NCBI RefSeq assembly: GCF_964355755.1
Contig: NC_092676.1
Location: forward strand, 12,322,288 to 12,386,287
Reading direction: 5' to 3'
DNA from: Antedon mediterranea
Taxonomy: Eukaryota > Echinodermata > Crinoidea > Comatulida > Antedonidae
DNA length: 64,000 bases
Positions 1 through 9,489 of this stretch are shown one piece after another (the stretch's first letter is position 1; every line of letters starts with the position of its first letter). The notes beneath the pieces are model-generated. The model saw only the letters and a list, made by a program, of their open reading frames with translations. It was not told the DNA's origin and searched no databases. The position numbers and the translations under genes were made by a program.

Positions 1-1188
1 TTGAAAACGTTTTAAACCATTTTGAGCATGTCGATAAAACTTTTCACACAAAAATATCAAAGTGCACAGAATATCTTCAAATCGCATTTAGAGACGTTTT
101 AGACCATTTTGTGCATTTCGAAAAAATTTGTTAACATAAAAAGACCAAAGTGTTTAGAATATCTCCAAATCGCATTTGGAGACGTTTTAGACCATTTTGT
201 GCATTTCGATGAAACTTGGTTACATAAAAACATCAAAGTGCTTAAAATCACATTTAAAACCGTTTTAGAGCGTTTTGAGCATTTCGATAAACTTTTCACA
301 CAAAAACATCAAAGTGCACAAAATAGCTTCAAATCGCATTTAGAGATGTTTTAGACCATTTTGTGCATTTCGAAAAAACTTTTCACACAAAAACATCAAA
401 TTGCACACAATAGCTTAATACCGTGTGTGAAATCGTTTTAAACCATTTTGAGCATGTCGATAAAACTTTTCACACAAAAACATCAAAGTGCACAGAATAT
501 CTTCAAATCGCATATAGAGACGTTTTAGACCATTTTGTGCATTTCGAAAAAATTTGTTAACATTAAAAGACCAATGTGTTTAGAATATCTCCAAATCGCA
601 TTTGGAGACGTTTTAGACCATTTTGTGCATTTCGATGAAACTTGGTTACACAAAAACATCAAAGTGCTTAAAATCACATTTGAAACCGTTTTAGAGCATT
701 TTGAGCATTTCGATAAAACTTTTCACACAAAAACATCAAAGTGTACAAAATAGCTTCAAATCACATTTGAAACCGTTTTAGACCATTTTGAGCATTTCGA
801 TAAAACTTTTCACACAAAAACATCAAAGTGTACAAAATGGCTTCAAATCGCATTTGGAGACGTTTTAGAGCATTTTGAGCATTTCGATAAAACTTTTCAC
901 ACAAAAACATCAAAGTGTACAAAATAACTTCAAATCGCATTTAGAGACGTTTTAGACCATTTTGTGCATTTTGATAAAACTTTTCACACAAAAACATCAA
1001 ATTGCACAAAATAGCTTAATATCGTGTTTGAAAACGTTTTAAACCATTTTGAGCATGTCGATAAAACTTTTCACATAAAAATATCAAAGTGCACAGAATA
1101 GCTTCAAATCGCATTTGGAGACGTTTTAGACCATTTTGTGCATTTTGATAAAACTTTTCACACAAAAACATCAAATTGCACAAAATAG

Positions 1189-1275
1189 CTTAATATCGTG
1201 TTTGAAAACGTTTTAAACCATTTTGAGCATGTCGATAAAACTTTTCACTCAAAAATATCAAAGTGCACAGAATAT
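1189..1275 (+). repeat. Class D monomer (87 bp, cttaata / gcatgtcg type)
   Basis: The first quarter is diverged: cttaatatcgtgtttgaaaa or cttaataccgtgtttgaaat replaces cttcaaatcgcatttgga. It continues cgttttaaaccattttgagc and atgtcgataaaac instead of gtgcatttcgataaaac. The tail is gtgcacagaatat or gtgcacagaatag. The monomer before it usually ends atcaaattgcacaaaatag. D is the likely left boundary of many higher-order units because C commonly follows it. A shortened form with cgtgtttaaaaccgttttta occurs near 1703, 3917, 27563, 28255 and 40832. Confidence 0.9.
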
Positions 1276-1363
1276 CTTCAAATCGCATTTAGAGACGTTT
1301 TAGACCATTTTGTGCATTTCGAAAAAATTTGTTAACATAAAAAGACCAAAGTGTTTAGAATAT
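1276..1363 (+). repeat. Class C monomer (88 bp, GTTAAC type)
   Basis: This monomer starts cttcaaatcgcatttagag at 1276; the next starts ctccaaatcg at 1364, giving 88 bp. Its right half differs strongly from class A: cgaaaaaatttgttaacat, then aaaaagaccaaagtg, then tttagaatat. It contains the palindromic hexamer gttaac, a HpaI site, that A and B lack. A relative at 5.98-6.14 kb and elsewhere has cgataaaatgtgttaacat. Where C is followed by B, the junction makes the dyad ctccaaat-cgc-atttggag. Class C is a convenient phase marker for higher-order units. Copies occur near 109, 535, 2509, 2770, 5453, 7398, 8754, 9850 and throughout the rest. Confidence 0.92.
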
Positions 1364-1382
1364 CTCCAAATCGCATTTGGAG
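1364..1382. other. 19-bp dyad at the start of monomers following class C
   Basis: The sequence is ctccaaat-cgc-atttggag: 8-bp perfect arms around a 3-base centre. It occurs wherever a monomer starting ctcc (after C) also has catttggag. Monomers starting cttcaaat have one arm mismatch, and those with catttagag have a further change. The dyad is short and may be a by-product of the shared aaatcgcattt core. Confidence 0.6.
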
Positions 1383-1404
1383 ACGTTTTAAACCATTTTG
1401 TGCA

Positions 1405-1421
1405 TTTCGATGGAACTTGGT
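1405..1421 (+). other. CENP-B-box-like 17-mer in class B monomer (7 of 9 key bases)
   Basis: The mammalian CENP-B box is NTTCGNNNNANNCGGGN. This 17-mer, ttTCGatggaacttggt in monomer phase, keeps TTCG, the internal A and the last two G of CGGG; the C and first G are T. The commoner class B form with cgatgaaacttgg matches equally. Class A keeps only TTCG and the A. No binding is implied by sequence alone, and chance similarity is possible because the match is seven bases. Confidence 0.25.
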
Positions 1422-1441
1422 TACACAAAAACATCAAAGTG

Positions 1442-1528
1442 CTTAAAATCACATTTAAAACCGTTTTAGAGCATTTTGAGCATTTCGATAAAACTTTTCA
1501 CACAAAAACATCAAAGTGTACAAAATAG
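1442..1528 (+). repeat. Class B' monomer (87 bp, cttaaaatcacattt type)
   Basis: This monomer is the constant right-hand partner of class B. It starts cttaaaatcacattt, where the CpG of atcgcattt has become atcacattt. It then has gaaaccgttttagagcatttt or aaaaccgttttagagc in place of gagacgttttagaccatttt. Three subtypes are visible: one with gagcatttcgataaaac (87 bp), one with ttagcatttcgataatac, and one with gagcgttttgagc and a shorter cgataaac. B plus B' (165 bp) behaves as one inherited dimer. Confidence 0.9.
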
Positions 1529-1615
1529 CTTCAAATCGCATTTAGAGAGGTTTTAGACCATTTTGTGCATTTCGATAAAACTTTACACACAAAAACATCA
1601 AAGTGTACAAAATAG
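1529..1615 (+). repeat. Class A monomer (87 bp reference copy)
   Basis: This is a plain monomer starting cttcaaatcgcatttagag and ending gtgtacaaaatag. The next monomer starts at 1616, so the length is exactly 87. A or T tracts of 3-5 bases sit near monomer positions 5-8, 13-15, 23-26, 33-36, 42-44, 49-52, 54-57, 63-67, 72-74 and 81-84. CpG sites lie at positions 9-10, 21-22 and 45-46. Class A alternates between catttagag and catttggag starts. This copy has gagaggtttt instead of gagacgtttt (CpG lost by C to G) and ctttacac instead of cttttcac. It is the most frequent class and probably closest to the ancestral monomer (inference). Confidence 0.93.
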
Positions 1616-2562
1616 CTTCAAATCGCATTTAGAGACGTTTTAGACCATTTTGTGCATTTCGATAAAACTTTTCACACAAAAACATCAAATTGCACAAAAT
1701 AGCTTAATATCGTGTTTAAAACCGTTTTTACCATTTTGAGCATTTCGATAAACTTTTCACACAAAAACATCAAAGTGCACAAAATAGCTTCAAATCGCAT
1801 TTAGAGATGTTTTAGAACATTTTGTGCATTTCGATAAAATTTTTCACACAAAAACATCAAATTGCACAAAAAACCTTAATACCGTGTTTGAAATCGTTTT
1901 AAACCAATTTGAGCATGTCGATAAAACTTTTCACACAAAAACATCAAAGTGCACAGAATATCTTCAAATCGCATTTAGAGACGTTTTAGACCATTTTGGG
2001 CATTTCGATGAAACTTGGTTACACAAATACATAAAAGTGCTTAAAATCACATTTAAAACCGTTTTAGAGCATTTTGAGCATTTCGATAAAACTTTTCACA
2101 CAAAAACATCAAAGTGTACAAAATAGCTTCAAATCGCATTTAGAGAGGTTTTAGACCATTTTGTGCATTTCGATAAAACTTTTCACACAAAAACATCAAA
2201 GTGTACAAAATAACTTCAAATCGTATTTTGAGACGTTTTAGACCATTTTGTGCATTTTGATAAAACTTTTCACACAAAAACATCAAATTGCACAAAATAG
2301 CTTAATATCGTGTTTGAAAACGTTTTAAACCATTTTGAGCATGTCGATAAAACTTTTCACACAAAAACATCAAATTGCACAAAATAGCTTAATATCGTGT
2401 TTGAAAACGTTTTAAACCATTTTGAGCATGTCGATAAAACTTTTCACACAAAAATATCAAAGTGCACAGAATATCTTCAAATCGCATTTAGAGACGTTTT
2501 AGACCATTTTGTGCATTTCGAAAAAATTTGTTAACATAAAAAGACCAAAGTGTTTAGAATAT

Positions 2563-2735
2563 CTCCAAATCGCATTTGGAGACGTTTTAGACCATTTTGT
2601 GTTTTTCGAAAAAACTTTTCACACAAAAACATCAAAGTGTACAAAATTGCTTCAAATCGCATTTGGAGACGTTTTAGACCATTTTGTGATTTTCGAAAAA
2701 CTTTTCACACAAAAACATCAAAGTGTAGAAAATTG
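2563..2735 (+). repeat. Class E monomer pair (gtgtttttcg / gtgattttcg)
   Basis: Two consecutive variants occupy 2563-2649 (87 bp) and 2650-2735 (86 bp). The first replaces gtgcatttcgat with gtgtttttcgaa; the second has gtgattttcgaa and a one-base-shorter cgaaaaac. Their tails are gtgtacaaaattg and gtgtagaaaattg, so the usual tag stop becomes ttg and a frame stays open. The same pair recurs near 18844, 24403, 29109, 30977 and 41692, always inside the same longer block, so it spread by block duplication rather than by repeated mutation. Confidence 0.85.
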
Positions 2736-3211
2736 CTTCAAATCGCATTTAGAGACGTTTTAGACCATTTTGTGCATTTCGAAAAAATTTGTTAACATAA
2801 AAAGACCAAAGTGTTTAGAATATTTCCAAATCGCATTTGGAGACGTTTTAGACCATTTTGTGCATTTCGATGAAACTTGGTTACACAAAAACATCAAAGT
2901 GCTTAAAATCACATTTAAAACCGTTTTAGAGCGTTTTGAGCATTTCGATAAACTTTTCACACAAAAAAATCAAAGTGCACAAAATAGCATTTAGAGATGT
3001 TTTAGACCATTTTGTGCATTTCGATAAAACTTTTCACACAAAAACATCAAATTGCACAAAAAAGCTTAATACCGTGTTTGAAATCGTTTTAAACCAATTT
3101 GAGCATGTCGATAAAACTTTTCACACAAAAACATCAAAGTGCACAGAATATCTTCAAATCGCATTTAGAGACGTTTTAGACCATTTTGTGCATTTCGAAA
3201 AAATTTGTTAA

Positions 3212-5420
3212 CATAAAAAGACCAAAGTGTTTAGAATATCTCCAAATCGCATTTGGAGACGTTTTAAACCATTTTGTGCATTTCGATGGAACTTGGTTAC
3301 ACAAAAACATCAAAGTGCTTAAAATCACATTTGAAACCGTTTTAGAGCATTTTTAGCATTTCGATAATACTTTTCACACAAAAACATCAAAGTGCACAAA
3401 ATAGCTTCAAATCGCATTTAGAGATGTTTTAGACCATTTTGTGCATTTCGATAAAACTTTTCACACAAAAACATCAAATTGCACAAAATAGCTTAATACC
3501 GTGTTTGAAATCATTTTAAACCATTTTGAGCATGTCGATAAAACTTTTCACACAAAAACATCAAAGTTTTTAGAATATCTCCAAATCGCATTTGGAGACG
3601 TTTTAGACCATTTTGTGCATTTCGATGAAACTTGGTTACACAAAAACATCAAAGTGCTTAAAATCACATTTGAAACCGTTTTAGAGCATTTTGAGCATTT
3701 CGATAAAACTTTTCAAACAAAAACATCAAAGTGTACAAAATAGCTTCAAATCACATTTGAAACCGTTTTAGACCATTTTGAGCATTTCGATAAAACTTTT
3801 CACACAAAAACATCAAAGTGTACAAAATAGCTTCAAATCGCATTTGGAGACGTTTTAGACCATTTTGTGCATTTCGATAAAACTTTTCACACAAAAACAT
3901 CAAATTGCACAAAATAGCTTAATATCGTGTTTAAAACCGTTTTTACCATTTTGAGCATTTCGATAAACTTTTCACACAAAAACATCAAAGTGCTTAAAAT
4001 CACATTTGAAAGCGTTTTAGAGCATTTTTAGCATTTCGATAATACTTTTCACACAAAAACATCAAAGTGTACAGAATAGCTTCAAATCGCATTTGGAGAC
4101 GTTTTAGACCATTTTGTGCATTTCGATGAAACTTGGTTACACAAAAACATCAAAGTGCTTAAAATCACATTTGAAACCGTTTTAGAGCATTTTTAACATT
4201 TCGATAATACTTTTCACACAAAAACATCAAAGTGTACAAAATAGCTTCAAATCGCATTTGGAGACGTTTTAGACCATTTTGTGCATTTCGATGAAACCTT
4301 GTTACACAAAAACATCAAAGTGCTTAAAATCACATTTGAAAGCGTTTTAGAGCATTTTTAGCATTTCGATAATACTTTTCACACAAAAACATCAAAGTGC
4401 ACAAAATAGCTTCAAATCGCATTTAGAGATGTTTTAGACCATTTTGTGCATTTCGATAAAACTTTTCACACAAAAACATCAAATTGCACAAAATAGCTTA
4501 ATACCGTGTTTGAAATCATTTTAAACCATTTTGAGCATGTCGATAAAACTTTTCACACAAAAACATCAAAGTTTTTAGAATATTTCCAAATCGCATTTGG
4601 AGACGTTTTAGACCATTTTGTGCATTTCGATGAAACTTGGTTACACAAAAACATCAAAGTGCTTAAAATCACATTTGAAACCGTTTTAGAGCATTTTGAG
4701 CATTTCGATAAAACTTTTCAAACAAAAACATCAAAGTGTACAAAATAGCTTCAAATCACATTTGAAACCGTTTTAGACCATTTTGAGCATTTCGATAAAA
4801 CTTTTCACACAAAAACATCAAAGTGTACAAAATAGCTTCAAATCGCATTTGGAGACGTTTTAGACCATTTTTTGCATTTCGATGAAACTTGGTTACACAA
4901 AAACATCAAAGTGCTTAAAATCACATTTGAAACCGTTTTAGAGCATTTTGAGCATTTCGATAAAACTTTTCACACAAAAACATCAAAGTGTACAAAATAG
5001 CTTCAAATCGCATTTAGAGACGTTTTAGACCATTTTGTGCATTTCGAAAAAATTTGTTAACATAAAAAGACCAAAGTGTTTAGAATATCTCCAAATCGCA
5101 TTTGGAGACGTTTTAGACCATTTTGTGCATTTCGATGAAACTTGGTTACACAAAAACATCAAAGTGCTTAAAATCACATTTGAAACCGTTTTAGAGCATT
5201 TTTAGCATTTCGATAATACTTTTCACACAAAAACATCAAAGTGTACAAAATAGCTTCAAATCGCATTTGGAGACGTTTTAGACCATTTTGTGCATTTCGA
5301 TGAAAGTTGGTTACACAAAAACATCAAAGTGCTTAAAATCACATTTGAAACCGTTTTAGACCATTTTGAGCATTTCGATAAAACTTTTCACACAAAAAAA
5401 TCAAAGTGCACAAAATAGCT
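3212..5420 (+). repeat. Satellite stretch with 1005-bp-spaced direct repeats
   Basis: A block of about 520 bp at ~3340-3860 is repeated at ~4345-4865, exactly 1005 bp downstream. Both have the join caaagtttttagaatat, where a D monomer fuses into the tail of C and skips the C body. The right copy differs by gaaagcg for gaaaccg, tatttcc for tatctcc and cattttttgc for cattttgtgc. Both are again present at 42,469-43,994. Many B' copies here are of the ttagcatttcgataatac subtype. No non-satellite sequence is seen. Confidence 0.8.
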
Positions 5421-7620
5421 TCAAATCGCATTTGGAGACGTTTTAGACTATTTTGTGCATTTTGAAAAAATTTGTTAACATAAAAAGACCAAAGTGTTTA
5501 GAATATCTCCAAATCGCATTTGGAGACGTTTTAAACCATTTTGTGCATTTCGATGGAACTTGGTTACACAAAAACATCAAAGTGCTTAAAATCACATTTA
5601 AAACCGTTTTAGAGCATTTTGAGCATTTCGATAAAACTTTTCACACAAAAACATCAAAGTGCACAAAATAGCTTCAAATCACATTTGAAACCGTTTTAGA
5701 GCATTTTTAGCATTTCGATAAAACTTTTCACACAAAAACATCAAAGTGTACAAAATAGCTTCAAATCGCATTTAGAGAGGTTTTAGACAATTTTGTGCAT
5801 TTCGATAAAACTTTTCACACAAAAACATCAAAGTGTACAAAATAGCTTCAAATTGCATTTAGAGACGTTTTAGACCATTTTGTGCATTTCGATAAAACTT
5901 TTCACACAAAAACATCAAATTGCACAAAATCGTTTTAAACCATTTTAAATCGTTTTAAACCATTTTGAGCATGTCGATAAAACTTTTCACAAAAAACATC
6001 AAAGTGCACAGAATAGCTTCAAATTGCATTTGGAGACGTTTTAGAGCATTTTGTGCATTTCGATAAAATGTGTTAACATAAAAAGACCAAAGTGTTTAGA
6101 ATATCTTCAAATCACATTTGGAGACGTTTTAGACCATTTTTTGCATTTCGATGAAACTTGGTTACACAAAAACATCAAAGTGCTTAAAATCACATTTGAA
6201 ACCGTTTTAGAGCATTTTGAGCATTTCGATAAAACTTTTCACACAAAAACATCAAAGTGTACAAAATAGCTTCAAATCGCATTTAGAGACGTTTTAGACC
6301 ATTTTTTGCATTTCGATGAAACTTGGTTACACAAAAACATCAAAGTGCTTAAAATCACATTTAAAACCGTTTTAGAGCATTTTTAGCATTTCGATAAAAC
6401 TTTTCACACAAAAACATCAAAGTGTACAAAATAGCTTCAAATCGCATTTAGAGAGGTTTTAGACAATTTTGTGCATTTCGATAAAACTTTTCACACAAAA
6501 ACATCAAAGTGTACAAAATAGCTTCAAATTGCATTTAGAGACGTTTTAGACCATTTTGTGCATTTCGATAAAACTTTTCACACAAAAACATCAAATTGCA
6601 CAAAATCGTTTTAAACCATTTTAAATCGTTTTAAACCATTTTGAGCATTTCGATAAAACTTTTCACAAAAAACATCAAAGTGCACAGAATAGCTTCAAAT
6701 TGCATTTGGAGACGTTTTAGAGCATTTTGTGCATTTCGATAAAATGTGTTAACATAAAAAGACCAAAGTGTTTAGAATATCTTCAAATCACATTTGGAGA
6801 CGTTTTAGACCATTTTTTGCATTTCGATGAAACTTGGTTACACAAAAACATCAAAGTGCTTAAAATCACATTTGAAACCGTTTTAGAGCATTTTGAGCAT
6901 TTCGATAAAACTTTTCACACAAAAACATCAAAGTGTACAAAATAGCTTCAAATCGCATTTAGAGACGTTTTAGACCATTTTGTGCATTTCGAAAAAATTT
7001 GTTAACATAAAAAGACCAAAGTGTTTAGAATATCTCCAAATCGCATTTGGAGACGTTTTAGACCATTTTGTGCATTTCGATGAAACTTGGTTACACAAAA
7101 ACATCAAAGTGCTTAAAATCACATTTGAAACCGTTTTAGAACATTTTTAGCATTTCGATAATACTTTTCACACAAAAACATCAAAGTGTACAAAATAGCT
7201 TCAAATCGCATTTGGAGACGTTTTAGACCATTTTGTGCATTTCGATGAAAGTTGGTTACACAAAAACATCAAAGTGCTTAAAATCACATTTGAAACCGTT
7301 TTAGACCATTTTGAGCATTTCGATAAAACTTTTCACACAAAAAAATCAAAGTGCACAAAATAGCTTCAAATCGCATTTGGAGACGTTTTAGACTATTTTG
7401 TGCATTTTGAAAAAATTTGTTAACATAAAAAGACCAAAGTGTTTAGAATATCTCCAAATCGCATTTGGAGACGTTTTAAACCATTTTGTGCATTTCGATG
7501 GAACTTGGTTACACAAAAACATCAAAGTGCTTAAAATCACATTTAAAACCGTTTTAGAGCATTTTGAGCATTTCGATAAAACTTTTCACACAAAAACATC
7601 AAAGTGTACAAAATAGCTTC
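5421..7620 (+). repeat. Satellite stretch with 676-bp tandem duplication
   Basis: Two adjacent units of 676 bp lie at about 5630-6300 and 6301-6976. Each carries the truncated D monomer with a doubled 20-bp motif, followed by attgcatttgg, a cgataaaatgtgttaacat C-like monomer and cattttttgc B copies. The second unit has gagcatttcg where the first has gagcatgtcg. Relatives occur at 35.4-36.7 kb, 44.8-46.1 kb (inside the large duplication) and 62.1-63.3 kb. In the 35.8-kb relative a deletion joins cacatttggagacgttttag straight to agcattttgagc, skipping a B monomer. Confidence 0.82.
5927..5966 (+). repeat. Doubled 20-bp motif in truncated D monomer
   Basis: The 20-bp word aaatcgttttaaaccatttt occurs twice back to back. 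It replaces the usual start of D, since agcttaatatcgtgtttgaa is missing upstream. Identical doublets are at 6603-6642, 35721-35760, 36319-36358, 45056-45095, 45732-45771, 62294-62333 and 62970-63009. All eight are exact, so they descend from one slippage event later spread with the surrounding block. Confidence 0.9.
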
Positions 7621-9486
7621 AAATCGCATTTAGAGACATTTTAGACCATTTTGTGCATTTCGATAAAACTTTTCACACAAAAACATCAAATTGCACAAAT
7701 AGCTTAATACCGTGTTTGAAATCGTTTTAAACCATTTTGAGCATGTCGATAAAACTTTTCACAAAAAAACATCAAAGTGCACAGAATAGCTTCAAATCGC
7801 ATTTGGAGACGTTTTAAACCATTTTGTGCATTTCGATAAAACTTTTCACATAAAAACAACAAAGTGTACAAAATAGCTTCAAATCGCATTTGGAGACGTT
7901 TTAGACCATTTTGTGCATTTCGATGAAACTTGGTTACACAAAAACATCAAAGTGCTTAAAATCACATTTGAAACCGTTTTAGAGCATTTTGAGCATTTCG
8001 ATAAAACTTTTCACACAAAAACATCAAAGTGTACAAAATAGCTTCAAATCACATTTGAAACCGTTTTAGACCATATTGAGCATTTCGATAAAACTTTTCA
8101 CACAAAAACATCAAAGTGTACAAAATAGCTTCAAATCGCATTTGGAGACGTTTTAGACCATTTTGTGTATTTCGATGAAACTTGGTTACACAAAAACATC
8201 AAAGTGCTTAAAATCACATTTGAAAGCGTTTTAGAGCATTTTTAGCATTTCGATAATACTTTTCACACAAAAACATCAAAGTGTACAAAATAGCTTCAAA
8301 TCGCATTTGGAGACGTTTTAGACCATTTTGTGCATTTCGATGAAACTTGGTTACACAAAAACATCAAAGTGCTTAAAATCACATTTAAAACAGTTTTAGA
8401 GCATTTTGAGCATTTCGATAAAACTTTTCACACAAAAACATCAAAGTGTACAAAATAGCTTCAAATCGCATTTAAAGAGGTTTTAGACCATTTTGTGCAT
8501 TTCGATAAAACTTTTCACACAAAAACATCAAAGTGTACAAAATAGCTTCAAATCGCATTTAGAGACGTTTTAGACCATCTTGTGCATTTCGATAAAACTT
8601 TTCACACAAAAACATCAAATTGCACAAAATAGCTTAATATCGTGTTTGAAAACGTTTTAAACCATTTTGAGCATGTCGATAAAACTTTTCACACAAAAAT
8701 ATCAAAGTGCACAGAATATCTTCAAATCGCATTTAGAGACGTTTTAGACCATTTTGTGCATTTCGAAAAAATTTGTTAACATAAAAAGACCAAAGTGTTT
8801 AGAATATCTCCAAATCGCATTTGGAGACGTTTTAGACCATTTTGTGCATTTCAATGAAACTTGGTTACACAAAAACATCAAAGTGCTTAAAATCACATTT
8901 AAAACCGTTTTAGAGCGTTTTGAGCATTTCGATAAACTTTTCACACAAAAACATCAAAGTGCACAAAATAGCTTCAAATCGCATTTAGAGATGTTTTAGA
9001 CCATTTTGTGCATTTCGATAAAACTTTTCACACAAAAACATCAAATTGCACAAAAAAGCTTAATACCGTGTTTGAAATCGTTTTAAACCAATTTGAGCAT
9101 GTCGAAAAAACTTTTCACACAAAAACATCAAAGTGCACAGAATATCTTCAAATCGCATTTAGAGACGTTTTAGACCATTTTGTGCATTTCGAAAAAATTT
9201 GTTAACATAAAAAGACCAAAGTGTTTAGAATATCTCCAAATCGCATTTGGAGACGTTTTAGACCATTTTGTGCATTTCGATGAAACTTGGTTACACAAAA
9301 ACATCAAAGTGCTTAAAATCACATTTGAAACCGTTTTAGAGCATTTTGAGCATTTCGATAAAACTTTTCACACAAAAACATCAAAGTGTACAAAATAGCT
9401 TCAAATCACATTTGAAACCGTTTTAGACCATTTTGAGCATTTCGATAAAACTTTTCACACAAAAATATCAAAGTGTACAAAATAGC
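7620..9486 (+). repeat. Mixed satellite stretch, A/B/D monomers
   Basis: This stretch starts with an A monomer having gagacatttt and a one-base-short tail gcacaaatagc near 7694. A D with cacaaaaaaacatc and an A with acataaaaacaacaaag follow. Then come several B-B' dimers, a B copy with gtgtatttcg near 8165, and gaccatcttgtgc near 8575. The part from about 8,600 matches 37,450-39,100 at offset 28,874. No gene or foreign insertion is seen. Confidence 0.85.
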
Positions 9487-9489
9487 TTC

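Larger units (their letters stand above)
1364..1441 (+). repeat. Class B monomer (78 bp, cttggttac type)
   Basis: This short monomer runs from ctccaaatcg at 1364 to caaagtg at 1441, and the next starts cttaaaatca at 1442. Relative to class A it has one added base where cttttcac becomes cttggttac. It also lacks about 10 bp (the tacaaaatag tail), so gtg joins directly to ctt. The loss removes the in-frame tag stop of class A, which is why long open frames cross B into B'. Most copies have cgatgaaacttgg; this one has cgatggaacttgg. Class B occurs throughout the window, usually after class C or an A copy and always followed by B'. Confidence 0.92.
1..3211 (+). repeat. Block alpha, copy 1 (left-end mosaic block)
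   Basis: The block is rich in C and D monomers and ends with the E pair (2563-2735) followed by C, B, a gagcgttttgagc B' copy, and the contracted join caaaatagcatttagagatg near 2990. That join lacks the cttcaaatcg start. Copies occur at about 25,950-29,757 (with an extra 685-bp unit) and 39,130-42,340. The right part alone (2,470-3,211) recurs at 24,310-25,051. Near 2225 there is a private tcgtattttgag. Confidence 0.85.

Noticed and set aside
1310-1363. gttaac-containing segment as a transposon end or foreign insertion
   Set aside because: It replaces monomer sequence in register (88 against 87 bp), has no target-site duplication, and the class F intermediate links it to ordinary monomers.
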